Shown here in pieces: positions 20,040 through 31,443 of a DNA stretch of 64,000 nt. The notes below the pieces were generated by a model. The model was not told the DNA's origin, did no database searches, and worked only from the letters and a program-made list of their open reading frames with translations. This DNA is from Cladopsammia gracilis (lineage: Eukaryota > Cnidaria > Anthozoa > Scleractinia > Dendrophylliidae), in assembly GCA_022457155.1 (NCBI GenBank), contig JAJGOT010000288.1, positions 780,001 through 844,000 on the forward strand, read 5' to 3'. The first letter of the stretch is position 1. The number at the start of each line of letters is the position of its first letter. A program made the position numbers and the translations under genes.

Positions 20040-21536
20040 ATCAAAAGTTAATTCTACTGTTTAATAATTCATCAACTCAGTTGATGTGTGTTGGGGGGTT
20101 TACAAAGGTATATATTAGATGTGACTCAAATACTGCCTATTTATTGGTCACAACTGTTATGAATTATTAACGAATTTTACAATTAAAGCCAAAGACGTAA
20201 AGATGTAATGTTTTTAGGTATAAAATATTCTTTTTTTTCTTGTAGCTGATTATTGCTTTGTAAATGGTTTATAGGTGTAAAGATTGCAATTTTTTGTGAC
20301 TTATATTATAATTTGGTGAACATGTTATAAAAAGTATTTGTATGGATTAGGAAGAATATTTAAAGAATGAAAGATATTTACTAAGCAAATGTGAAAGTAG
20401 AGAAATCGTAGTATAAGATCAGCACTGATATTAACATAGAAACGGTCTTTACTGGTTGCATTGTTGTCAGAAATTGATTATAAAACGATCAATTCTCACC
20501 AGTGAAAGTTCTCCTTGTTGTAAGTGATTACCTACGTATCAAACGTTTAAATGCAGAGGACCACTCAACACTACGATAAATATGGTAACTTTCTTTCCGG
20601 ATCTCCTTTATAAAGGGATGCGAGTACTAGATGTCACTCAAATTGTTGATAAACCATTTAAAATGCAAGGCTAGTACAACGGAAATTAAGGGCAGGTTTA
20701 ATGGCCAAATGGTTACCTACGCATTTACCTTGTATTGTGATTTCAAGAACAAATTCAACGTAAACCACTGGAGTATTTCACTTTATCTCGTGAATACGTG
20801 AGCGTTAAATGACGAGCAAATTTCCACTATTGGTCGATCTGCTGTTAACATTGAGCCCGCGATATGTAATGGGCACCTTCCTGACCCCTTTGGAGGGCGT
20901 TGGAGAGAAGGGGGGGGGGGCGAATTCGCCTGAGTAGGGTTAGGGGGTCGGTGGAGCAAAACGCCTTGGTGAGGGCAGGGGAGGGTGCGAATGTTTCGTG
21001 TCCATGAGTTGGGTCACATGAGCCTTTGATTATACTCCAGGGTTAGCTACACAATATACTGCAATCTGCAGGTTTATTTTTTGAAGGAGCTTTTGTTCCA
21101 GTTCGCATATTATATAGTTCTGTTCCACTTACGAAGGTACAGTGGAACACCCTAACCCTCTTACAGCCACCTTGTTATAACGTCCGAGTTGTTATTTCTT
21201 TTGGCCCAACCGCCTTATTAGTGAAACTGTTAAAAGCCTCTTGCAGTCGCCAATCATTACACACTTTTGTCATACCCCGTTAACACGACCACTCAAAATA
21301 ATCGATGAGACGAGTGAAAAACGCAACATGCAAGCACAATTTTAATTATCATTTACTAACTTTCTCTATTCAGTACGATTAAAATAATAACAAATCAAAG
21401 TACCGTGTAGCATGGCATTTTTGCCGGATCTATTTTTTGCGATTTTGCCCTTGGTCATAACATCCCGCAGAACAAAACTCTCGTAAAATAATTCTTAAAT
21501 AAAATAAAAGTTGCGTTAGTATTGGACATAACTCAC
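20040..21536. other. Gene-free AT-rich stretch
   Basis: No gene or RNA recognised. A G-rich patch at about 20890-20990 is the only compositional break. Confidence 0.5.
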
Positions 21537-21538
21537 AT

Positions 21539-21676
21539 TATTCGATGGTTTAATGGATAACACGCACGGATATTATATGAGTTGCACAGTATTTGTTTGA
21601 GCCCCGCAGGGACGAGAAAAATGCGAGCAGTGAGGAAAATGTTCACACGTATTATCTGTTAAACCATCGAATAAGG
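21539..21676. mobile_element. Small inverted-repeat element
   Basis: TTATTCGATGGTTTAATGGA near the left end and TCTGTTAAACCATCGAATAA at the right end are inverted copies about 140 bp apart. No coding capacity. Confidence 0.55.
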
Positions 21677-22528
21677 CATTTAGAGAGCGTTTTGTGGGAC
21701 ATATTCTGTCCATTGTAAATACAGAATACCTCTAATTATTGCACCTGTTCCTCTGGTAAAAATATAAAAAGAAGTCACTACTTTGACTATATGACCTGGA
21801 AAGAAATTGGTTTGTGAGAACTGATGTAAACAATGAGTACTCAATAAGTTTGGATTTTATGATTTGTTGATTTTATAGGTTGTTGGGCGTTTGTTGTTGT
21901 TCTTTACAAAGCGTCATTTGTGGCTTAAAAAATCACTGTAATCAGACAGTCTAGCGCTTTTTTACAAAGGTTTTGACCTGATTTTGACTCTATTTAATTT
22001 AAGTGTTCTTATTTTTCTGTTTTTTTTTTTACCTGTGAATTTTCATTAAAAAGTCTTGCTTAAATTTCTCATTCTAGTTTTGTACAAGTTTGTTGTCAAT
22101 AATGAACACGCCATTTCGCGATCGGATTTTACGATTTACAAATAAGAATAGCTCATTTTAAGCTTTCGCCCTGAATAACGCACGACTTTTCTTTAAATAA
22201 ACAAAACTGAAAAGTTTTTAAAGTTAATCTTCAGCTCTCTGCTTTGATGTAGGCAAGAACATTTCTCTATCCTCACCGGAGGCAAACTGAAACACAACAG
22301 CCGTTTATTCTACCGAGAGGCATAAACTGGCGGAAATTAGTTCACTTGGCAAAGTAAGGTTTTCTGTTTTGTGAATGGCGAAAGGTGGTGAAGATTACCG
22401 AGTTAATTTGCATTTTGCGCGCGTTGTGTCAGCTAAGCTTTACGCGTCGCGTAAGAAACATTTCTTGAAAAGTTGTACATGCATGATTTTCTCGGTGAAT
22501 CGTAGAATTAAAGTAGTAAAATAAGTAA

Positions 22529-22670
22529 ATGTTATTTACCGGCCTAGGTTGGTCCGTATAGGAAAAAACTGTGCCCTCATCTTGAGTACGGCCTACGGCC
22601 TCGGGCCGGCGTACTCAAGACCTCGGGCACAGTGTTTTCCTACACGGACCTCCCGGCCGGTAAATAACAT
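22529..22670. mobile_element. Hairpin MITE (ATGTTATTTACCGG termini)
   Basis: Nearly the whole 142 bp folds on itself. TTATTTACCGGCC pairs with GGCCGGTAAATAA, and ACTGTGCCC and TTGAGTAC pair with GTACTCAA and GGGCACAGT. GC-rich arms in AT-rich surroundings. Confidence 0.7.
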
Positions 22671-22884
22671 AATTTTATATATATATTTCCATAAAAACGT
22701 ATTTTGTACTAATACTTTAACTTAAAAGTTCAAAATTCTAATAACCCAAACCTTTCCTTTCTTTTTAAAACATGTATTTTATAAGAATTCTTTAGATATT
22801 TCTATTATCAATTTTAAAACTCATTGTTTTCACATTCCTCAAATCCTTTCATTACAAAATTTAGATGTATAGTTCACTACCAGT

Positions 22885-23058
22885 TAGCCTGTTCCACGCG
22901 TTCAGATAGTAGGGAAAGCGCGAATAGTTGGAAAAGGCGCGAAGAAAAGCGAGCGAAAAAAAAAAAAACAGGGAGACTGCTGTTTTTTCGCTCGCTTTTT
23001 TTCGAGCATTTATACCCATTCGCACTTTCCCTACTATCTGAACGCCTGGAACAAGCTA
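22885..23058. mobile_element. Hairpin MITE (TAGCCTGTTCC termini)
   Basis: TAGCCTGTTCC and GCGTTCAGATAGTAGGGAAA on the left are matched inversely by TTTCCCTACTATCTGAACGC and GGAACAAGCTA on the right. The inner AAGCGAGCGAAAAA also pairs. The flanks CTACCAGTT and CTACTAGCT may be an imperfect 9-bp target duplication, and the termini resemble those of the MULE-like element at 10929. Confidence 0.65.
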
Positions 23059-23310
23059 CTACTAGCTGAGTTTTTAGACCTTTTCTCCAAGAAGTGAAAT
23101 TGTAAGCAAAATAATACCGACATACGAGCTTCGTAGAGTAAAATCAAAAGAGCCGATGTCCTGCCTCGGAGCGGGTCATATCGGGCAAAAGCGGTAAAAA
23201 ACTATGGGGTGCTGTCAAATAATATGTCGACGCCAGGTTTTAAGACACACAGATTTCCTGGTACTTGGGTTTCGCAATATACAGACTCGACCGCACTTTC
23301 AGCTCACCAT

Positions 23311-23545
23311 CATGGCGAACAGATATCCAAACGATCCTTTTAACCAGTACTCTCCTTACTGACTTTACCAACCCGGGTCTTCATTGAACTTTCCTGGAAG
23401 TGGCTCGAGGGAATTTCTCCAATTCCCTGTGTTTTATTATTCTTCAAGTTATGGTATGCAGCAAGGAGCAGAGCAGTTTAATCCCGGGTTTAATCCCACA
23501 GTACCAACGCCATCGCTCCCGACTGAGCCATGAAAGCCCCGGGAT
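23311..23545 (+). pseudogene. N-terminal fragment of a Harbinger Myb-like partner (tentative)
   Basis: From an ATG the frame reads MANRYPNDPFNQYSPY, a TGA, then LYQPGSSLNFPGSGS and a Gln/Asn/Pro-rich tail to a second TGA. Low-complexity Asn/Tyr/Pro N-termini of this type precede Myb/SANT-like proteins of Harbinger elements. The DNA-binding domain itself is missing because a LINE replaces the sequence at about 23545. It lies about 3 kb upstream of a Harbinger transposase in the same orientation, which fits two genes of one element. Family assignment is weak. Confidence 0.3.
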
Positions 23546-24946
23546 CAAAGCCGAATCATCGCACATCTGATCATATATTTACCTCAAGAACACTAACCGA
23601 TAAATACGTCAAACGAGCTACAAAGGGGAAATTGTACACTTGCTTTATTGACTTCAAAAACGCTTTTGATTCGATTTGGCATGATGGTTTATTTTACAAA
23701 CTCCTTCTTTACAACATCGGGAGAAAATTATATGATTTAATTAAAAATCTTTACTCAAAAACGAAATGTTCCGTAAAGTTTACCGATTATAAACGAACAG
23801 AATTCTGTAACTATTGCAAAGATGTTAGACAAGGTTGTATCCTTTCTCCTATGCTATTCAATCTATACTTAAATGACATCCCTTTTTACTTGACAGAAAA
23901 GATTCAGACCCTATTATTTTACCAAATGGAACCCATCTGAACTGTTTACTTTATGCAGATGATCTAGTTTTAATTTCTCATTCAGGCCTGCAAAAGGCAC
24001 TTTCTGTGCTCTCTGAATACTGTAGTAAATGGCTACTATCTATCAATCCCCAAAAAACTAAGGCTTTAATTTTTCAGAAGAAATGTAGGAAATCAGTACT
24101 TAACAAATATCATTTTCAGATAAACAATAACAAAATATAAATTGTCAACAATTATACCTATCTCGGAATTAATTTTTCTACAAATGGAAACTTTAATGTA
24201 TACAAAATAAACTCAAAAGAAAAAACACGACGCTCCTTTTTTGCAATGCGACGCTTCCTTAATTTCTCAAAAACACCAATTGATGTTACCAATAAACTTA
24301 TTGATTCACTTCTCCTCACAATGTTTTTATACTGATCGGAAGTCTGGGGCATCTATGCCAAAGGTGATCTCAACTCCTGGGAAAAGACGTTATTGAAAAA
24401 GCGCATATATACTTTTGCAAACAGTCTCTTGGAGTAAGTAAACGATGTCCAAATGTTGCTGCTAGAAATGAACTAGGTAGATTACCACTGAAACTATCTA
24501 TAGACACCTCAATTGTTAAATTTTGGATTCATTTACAAAACTTGCCAGATAAAAACATTGCAAAACAATGCTTACAAATCTCTAAGGAAATGGCTGATAA
24601 AGACCAACCGGGTTTGATGCAGAAAATAAACTGTAGCAAATACAACTCTTCCAACATAACATTAAATCAAAACAACAAACACGTTTTCGCCTCCCACATC
24701 AAGCAAAACATCAAGAATGCTATAATTGAGCACCAACTAACCCTTCTTAAAACAAACAGAAAATTGATTTTTTTTTATAGCTCTTTTAAGAAAGATACCA
24801 AAGAAGCTGACTTCCTCAATATGATTAAAAATCCTCTTAAGGACGTTCGCGCTAATTGTTTATGCGCATCCTTACTGCGCACGCAATTCATGTCGCAACG
24901 CCATGCTTCGTCATGCACGAGCGCGCGGGCAAGAGAAGAAAACTAA
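23545..24946 (+). pseudogene. LINE reverse transcriptase
   Basis: The first frame contains TSDHIFTSRTLTDKY, CFIDFKNAFDSIWHDGL with the first catalytic Asp, and DVRQGCILSPMLFNLYLND. After a frameshift near 23920 comes LLYADDLVLISHS at about 23950-23985, giving the catalytic Asp pair, then WLLSINPQKTKAL and NYTYLGINFS. Later frames (24542-24837) hold the C-terminal region. Several stops and frameshifts are present. The intact enzyme would copy its RNA at a nicked chromosomal target. Clade is not determined; an L2/CR1- or Jockey-like position is likely from motif style. Confidence 0.8.
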
Positions 24947-25497
24947 GCACATAAAGGACTGGTAGCCGTTGCGTTAACTTTGCGTTGACTTAACTCGCTT
25001 GGATGGTCGGTGACCCCCAATTTTTTTTTGATAGATAATTTTCTTTGCCAATTCTTGACAGATTGTGAAAAACTGAGCAAAAAAATCAATGTAGGAAGTT
25101 TGAATTTTTTCCATTTTTCTACCCGCGCGCCATCGAATCCTGCCAACTTGCGGCTGTCAGAGTTTGCAAATGCTGTTGTTTAAAGATGAAATTTACTTCA
25201 AGGAACGTCACCAGTTGAATGAGTTTGCTGAACAGACCTCCTCGCATAAAATTTGGGAAAGAAAGTTGCATTTTAGGGATTCATTTGCAATAATTTTGGA
25301 GTAACAGACAGTGGGGTCACATCCTGCAAGGAAGACCAATTTTTCAAAATAAGGGTCGCCTTTCAGATAGCTTATCTCAGAAACGAAGTCGGTGACCCCC
25401 TCATTTTTTTGCATTTCTGACACGAGTAACTCATAACCTAGCTGTAGCAAAAGTTTTATCAAAAAATCAATGTTAGAAGATTTTCGCGCGAACGTCC
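24841..25497. mobile_element. TTAA-flanked MITE (GGACGTTCGCGC termini)
   Basis: Left end GGACGTTCGCGC, right end GCGCGAACGTCC, with TTAA directly on both sides (24837-24840 and 25498-25501). TTAA duplication is typical of piggyBac- and Kolobok-type elements. Interior frames have no domain. It sits inside the LINE. Confidence 0.8.
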
Positions 25498-26029
25498 TTA
25501 AATTCACAGAATAGCCATAAATAAATTTCGACTAGGAAATCATCATGATCTACGTCTTGAAACAGGCAGACACACTGTACCAAAGACTCCCGAGAACTTG
25601 AGAATATGTTGTTTATGTCAGTCAAATGAATTTGAAAATGAACTCCATTTTCTATTCTCCTGCAATCGTTATGATAATTTACGGTTAAAATTATTCAATG
25701 AAAATTAATGAAAAATATAAGCATACCCTCTTCAAGGACTTGGATAACAAGTCAAAAATTTTATTTCTTTTTAATAGCATTGATCCAGTACTATTTGTAG
25801 GTCACTTGCTGCTTTTATTTTTGAATATATGCGTTATAGAAACGAGATTTTATTTCAGAAACGAACGTAATTAAGCTTTTTATAGCAATTTCTCGTATTT
25901 CTCCCTCTTTCATAAATGATGTATTTGCTTTTATTTATTTCTTTATTTTATTTTATTTTTTTAATATTTTAGATAGGTAATGCCCTGTGTATATAAGGAA
26001 ATATCTCAATAAAGTGTTGTTGTTGATTA

Positions 26030-26110
26030 CTAATCAATGTCATCGATCACTCATTGATACCATTGATTAGTCATTGATGTTATTGATTAATCATTGATTG
26101 ACCATATTCT
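26030..26110. repeat. ATTGATT-rich simple repeat
   Basis: Repeated CATTGATTAGTCATTGATG-type units. The same vocabulary makes up the arms of the MITE at 30310-31003. Confidence 0.6.
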
Positions 26111-26527
26111 ATTATCCAGCACAACTATTACGAAATTTCCCGCCCTTTTGTGCCAATTTTTCCAGAAATACCGTTCCGTTGGGTGAAAATGATTTTTTTA
26201 TAAATTTTTGTTCTACAATTGAATATTGGAAGGCTTGTGATGAAATTATAGGCAAAGGTAGGGGTCGCGTTCAAAGACATATGTTCATATATCACTACCA
26301 AAAAATGATCGCGGGCAAATCCCGACATAACATAATCCAATTATAATGGCCAGGCTTGCAGTTGCGCACGTACGACATTTAGCATCTCTTACTAGGTATC
26401 GGTTTACTGGCGGGTACTGGCGGGAAACACGTTTCACGTGCAACGCTTTGTTAACATCATGTTCAGAGTACTTCTCCTGCTCGCCACTCCTATGCAGGTC
26501 TACTTTAATCTCCTGAATTTGCAGCAG

Positions 26528-27735
26528 ATGATTATTATCAATGCTTTTCATGATCTCCGCCGCAGAAGGTTGATTGCCATTGAGCTTCACAGGAGAATCC
26601 TCAGACGGCGAAGACGAAGGCCTCGACGGAGGTTTTAGCGCCTGCCTCGAGCTATTAATTCATGGTTTGAAATCCTCTATAATGATCCCTTGATTCCCGA
26701 CGATTATTTCAAAGAGCAACTTCGGGTTAGAAAATAAACTTTTGAAGTGATTTTGAACCACCTGAATCCTCATTTAACGAGGCAAGATACGGCAGTGCAC
26801 GACTGTATACCATCAGAGAAAGTGCTTGCTATTGGACTTTGTAGACTCAGCCGTGGAAACTCTTACGTATCAATTGGCCCTTACGTTGGCAAAAGCACCG
26901 TAATTGAAGCCGTCCAAGACGTCGTAAATGCGCTTTTTGATGCTAGAGATCATTTTATCAAATTCCTCACAACACCGGCAGAAACAGCGGCATCTATAGA
27001 AACTTTTCGTGAGAACACACGTTCAGAGTTGGTTAACGTTGCCCGTGCAATCGACGGGACACACTTAAAAGTTATCGCACTCCGAGCAAATGCGCTCGAC
27101 TATTTCAGTCGTTATAAGCAACACGATTTCATTATCCAGGCAGTAGTGGAAGGAAGGGGCAAGTTTATTGATGGGGTGTGTGGTTTTCGGGGGGTGCTCA
27201 CGATGCTAGAGTGTTACGAAATAGCGAATTGTACTATAACGCGGAGAGAGGTATTATATTACAAGCTCCTGTTGTAACTTTTGGAGGGAGAGACATTCGT
27301 CCGTACCTGGTTGGAGATAGTGCGTACCCACAGGCTCTCTGGCTAATAAAACCTTTTCCCGAAGGAACAAGGGACCCAGAAGAGAACACCTGTAATAAAG
27401 AGTTGAGCAGGGCAAGAGTGACTGTTGAACGGGCGTTTGGGATTTTAAAGAGCAGACGGAGGGTGCTACAGAAACGCTTAGACAGTTCCCTCGAGTTTGC
27501 TATTAAATGTGCTGTTGCATGTATAGTGCTGCATAACATTTGTGTAGACCAAAATGATCCCTGGGATGACGACGGGGACGATTATGACCGCCGCCGAATG
27601 ACGATAGAAACGACGATGTAATGGACGACGGAGATGAAATCACAGGTAGCCCAAGCTATGTGTGTCACAGTAACCGTTACGAGCGAAATTATAAGGATTT
27701 GTATGAGAAAAAACGGTCCGCTAAATCGCCCCAAA
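26528..27735 (+). pseudogene. Harbinger (HARBI1-like) transposase, degraded copy 2
   Basis: Same protein as at 29-1239. The ATG at 26528 begins MIIINAFHDL, then an arginine-rich stretch and the same TAG as copy 1. A further TAA (near 26737) follows, and an internal ATG at 26747 opens 176 codons with AIDGTHLKV. A one-base deletion near 27185 shifts the frame. The next frame (27178-27621) carries GGAHDARVL, LVGDSAYP and ERAFGILKSRRR and ends in an Asp-rich tail. Its frameshifts and additional stop differ from those of copy 1, so the copies kept decaying independently after they separated. Confidence 0.9.
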
Positions 27736-27915
27736 AACCACACAGGAGACAAGGAAACACACAAGCGAAGTAAGGTAGGCAATTTTTATTGAAATCATGT
27801 TCGTATTTTTTAGCTCTTATAGTGGACCGTTTTTTCTCATACAAATCCTTATCAGTAATTTCGCTCGCAACGGTTACTGCCGGGGTTACTGTGACACGTA
27901 CAGCTTGGGCTACCC
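27645..27915. repeat. Hairpin at Harbinger 3' end, copy 2
   Basis: The arms 27645-27722 and 27822-27915 are inverted copies, sharing GGATTTGTATGAGAAAAAAC and CAGTAACCGTTACGAGCG-like segments. Equivalent to 1140-1435. Confidence 0.75.
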
Positions 27916-28671
27916 GTGTGATGAAATACGGGATTTGCTAAAGGATCTTGTTTGTGGAAATATTTGACTTTACTGCGACTTTCGAAATAAGAGTCTCATG
28001 AACTAGAATGCCGGTTTAACATTTTATTAATATATTTCCTTAAATTTATGTACTATTTTAAACAAGAGCCACAGTGTATTATCACGAGTTTTTGTCCGTA
28101 AAATAATTCCATGTTTAATTCATACATAGTACATTTTTCTGATTTCAAATAATTATTGTATATAATTTGATAAAAAAAAATCAATTTGGAAAGTTTGCAG
28201 ATAAAATTACCATATTTTACACCCCATTCATGAATCAATATGTTAAAAAAGCTTCTAAAAATCTTACACGGTATGATCACGAGTGAATCTTCTAAAAAAA
28301 TCTACTTTTGTTGTGAAAATGATTATCAGTATACCCACTCTGATTTGCGTAACAGAACGTACAATATATACTTAAAACAGTTCCATAGAGGTTTAGTTCA
28401 GCAATTTGGTTACGTGAACCACATACTAAAACAGTTCTGTGTCTCTGTCCTTACTCTTTTTTTATGTTTTTGCGTCCATGTAGCGGTTAAATGATCTCAA
28501 GAGCTGGGTCATTAGCAGATTTTGTTGGGCCTGGCCGGTTTGCATCCCCTCGATGGCCCGACTCAAGGAGTCACCCTCGCTTGAAAGCTTTTACATGACA
28601 TCCCTGAAGACTTCCTCCTCTGAGTCGCTTTCAGCCGCTCTTGTGCGCTTTCGTCGGTTTTTGCGCTCTTT
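27916..28671. other. Non-coding part of copy 2
   Basis: Matches 1436-2170 in copy 1. No gene recognised. Confidence 0.55.
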
Positions 28672-28854
28672 GCGCCGTGTGGTCTCGGCATTCGACTCCG
28701 AGATCTATTTGTTAAGTAGACATAGCGTATATCGATAACTTTTTGACCATATTTGGGCAGTGTATCAATGTGTTGAATTATAACTGAAAAGCTTTTAGAC
28801 GCGCAAAGAATCTGAAGGATTTGCTAGTCCATAACAGTTTTTCAGGTTGCTTTT

Positions 28855-28855
<1 letters not shown>

Positions 28856-28885
<30 letters not shown>
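28856..28885. repeat. (CAA)n microsatellite
   Basis: About nine CAA units followed by repeats of AACAATTTATT. It lies at the upstream side of the Penelope fragment. Confidence 0.85.
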
Positions 28886-29039
28886 TTATTAACAATTTAT
28901 TAAATTTATTAACAATTTATTTCAACTGTTAAAGTTGATAGCGCACTGCGAGGATCAAATTTCAGTCATGTTTCATCCGCAGTACACCTGATATATGATT
29001 TTCATATATTCATATCCATAGCAGTTTGCCGTCAGATCT

Positions 29040-29450
29040 CCAACGTCAGGTGGGTACGTTTCCATGCAACCGACGTGACTGCCGAACCTGTCCTTTCATC
29101 AATTCTAGTGACAGTATTAGAACTACAAATAGACACATCAAGATCTGAGGGCATTATACGTGCATCACAAGCCAATCAGTCTACTGCATTTCGTGCCGTA
29201 AATGCCCTACAATTGTCTACATTGGAGAGACGGGCCGTCGTCTTGGAGACCGCTTCCGTGAACACCGATTGGATGTGATCAAAAAGAAAGTTGCGTTGCC
29301 AGTGCCTGAACATTTTACGAGACCAAACCACAACCTCAGCGACATGATGGTAGCGGTGATTAAAAAGAATCTAGGTGACCAGATCAGGAGAAGACGCGAA
29401 GAAATGCCGTTCATTTTCAATTACAAAACTTTGGCGCCCAATGGCTTGAA
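29040..29450 (+). pseudogene. Penelope-like element, GIY-YIG endonuclease end
   Basis: One frame reads QVGTFPCNRRDCRTCPFIN, then one in-frame TGA (29146), then VYCISCRKCPTIVYIGETGR, RLGDRFREH, PVPEHFTRPNH and LAPNGLN. The Cys pairs, YIGETGR and the Arg/His run are the GIY-YIG endonuclease of Penelope-like retroelements, which nicks the target for reverse transcription. The reverse transcriptase upstream is absent, so this is a 5'-truncated copy inserted in the composite block. The single stop suggests moderate age. Confidence 0.85.
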
Positions 29451-29551
29451 CCAATTAACTCGTATGCTAGTCTTGCGCGCGCTTTTCTTTGGCACGCGTG
29501 AATTTGAATTTTTTGAATTTTCGCATACGTTGGCAACGAACACATTTTTAC

Positions 29552-29588
29552 TTCTGATGAAGGCAGCATTGCCGAAACGTCTAGTTTC
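29552..29588 (+). ncRNA. Hammerhead-ribozyme-like motif in Penelope 3' region
   Basis: CTGATGA at 29554-29560 is followed by the short stem GGC-AGCATT-GCC and then GAAACGTC. This is the CUGANGA / stem II / GAAAC-GUC layout with a two-base stem III described for Penelope-like elements. The first stem II position would be an A-C mismatch, so activity is uncertain. It lies about 100 bp past the GIY-YIG frame, as expected for the family. Confidence 0.5.
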
Positions 29589-30254
29589 ATTTTAAACACT
29601 TTTTACAGCGTTAACTTAACACTTTTTCACGTGGCCAAACTAAAGTGTCAGCCCATCGAGAATGATCCACAAACGCCCCTATTTTGAATTTATTTAGGAC
29701 AGAACAGGGAAGAAAACTAAAGAGAAATGAAATATCTTATAAAATGTTGAAAAATGTGTTGTGATCTCCCTTGACCTTTGCAATAACAGTGGAAATGCTC
29801 AGTCCTGAGCAGAGACGTCATGTGTAGATGCCGAGTGTGATTTTGTTAAACAGTTGGCCTGGGGACGAAAGGGGGCGGGAGCTGGGAACTAACACCGAAT
29901 TCCAAGATGGCGCGCTGCGTGTCTCGTCATGGTTCCTTCTGTTTCTCGCCTGTTTCGTCTATTTTCGAAGGTTTGTAGCGATTAATTTGTATGGTTTTTA
30001 GCGTAGATTATTTGAGTTTTAGGAACTATCTTTTGCTGATGTTTAAAAAGTGGCAAATGCATTTCTCTTTTGTTTCCGTTTAGAATTCAATGTCTTGACG
30101 CTGTGCTCTGAAGATTTTGAGCTTAAGCTTATTTTTAAACAAGGTAAGCTTATCTTAAGTCTTAAATTTAAGTCTTATGTATCTTAACAATAGCAAAAAG
30201 GTCATTTGCGTGTGGTTCCGTTTCCCTTTCTCTCCGTCACCATTCTGTCAATTT

Positions 30255-30309
30255 TAGGGCGACAAATTCTACCACGTGGTGAAATTCGACAACCCGAAGT
30301 GGAAGTTTA
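30255..30309 (+). other. Possible short exon, split by MITE
   Basis: After an acceptor-like AATTTTAG the frame GDKFYHVVKFDNPKWK is open and continues beyond the MITE as FNIVPKDGLSS. The stretch is missing from copy 1. No family recognised. Confidence 0.3.
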
Positions 30310-31003
30310 CCCGGCGGTGTCAATCAATGAAAATCAATAATCGATATAATCAATAATAACCAATAATAATTGATTGATTGATATTGGAAATCAATAGAAA
30401 TCGAAGCCACAAATTTTAGTGAGCTTCAATTTTCATTGATTATTATCGATTACCATTGATTGATGTTGATTATCATTGATTAATATTGATTTTCATTGAC
30501 TAGTCAAATCTCGGTTTCCTTTTCAATAAAGCGCATCTTATAAATTGTTTTGACAAATGATTTTAAAAAGTTTATTTGTTCTCATATATATTATTGAGAT
30601 TGCTTTTTACTAAGAACATATTAATTAGCTAAAACGAGTGATGGTCTTAGCAGCAGAATGCTTCCCACATTCTCCTCTCCTCTTGGATGCCAAAAACGTT
30701 TCTCCAACATTCACATCAAAAGGACATTCGTGATAGCCTTTAACGACACAGAATATGGATAGTTCCACGAGATCTTGGTTCAAAATGTTATGGACGTTTT
30801 ACCGCGGACGTTTTTATCTAACTCAAGTGTGTGTTGCATAACCAGTTATTGATTATCTATAAAAATCAATAAAATTAAGACGTGTCGGTGAGTGAGTTTC
30901 GATTTCTATTGATTGGTTGAACCAATCAATATCAATCAATTAATTATTGGTGATTATATTGATTGCAATCAATGATTGATTTTCATTGATTGACACTGCC
31001 GGG
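30310..31003. mobile_element. MITE with ATTGATT-rich arms, 7-bp target duplication
   Basis: Left end CCCGGCGGTGTCAATCAATG, right end CATTGATTGACACTGCCGGG, flanked by AAGTTTA at 30303-30309 and 31004-31010. Long arms of TCAATAAT-type repeats fold back. No coding capacity. The superfamily is not clear; a 7- or 8-bp duplication would fit hAT-like insertion. Confidence 0.75.
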
Positions 31004-31443
31004 AAGTTTAACATTGTACCAAAAGATGGGCTCAGCTCCCAGTTAACATTTAGATTTTACATTTACCAGAATGAGAGCAGTCCCTCTCTTCAAGGCTTAT
31101 GTGCTCTGGTCGCGGTCAAGTTCTTAAGCTTAAGCTTTCTTTCATTCTTAAGCTTAAGCTTTCTTTTGTTCTTAAGCTTATGTTTATTTGAAAAATTATT
31201 TAATTATCATTCTTATTCTTTTACGAAAGTTTTTCTGACCGTATTTTTCCATGGTCTGTACTCTTACTTACCAAAGAAATGAGTTTTAATCTTGATTGAG
31301 CAATCAACAAAATATTTTAAAGATTCGAGACATCATGTTTACAGTGTAACATATTATTACTGGGCATGATTACTTGATCCTGATTGGTTAAAAGTTGCTT
31401 AGCAATGAAGGGTTGTTATTGCCGATAAATGTTTTTTGCAACA

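Larger units (their letters stand above)
23545..26025 (+). mobile_element. Non-LTR retrotransposon, 5' truncated, split by a MITE
   Basis: Starts inside the reverse transcriptase and continues to a 3' end with ATATCTCAATAAAGTG and a short (TTG)n tail. It contains the RT palm, YADD motif and C-terminal region with several frameshifts. A 657-bp TTAA-flanked element interrupts it at 24841-25497, and the coding sense resumes cleanly after it. Confidence 0.85.
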
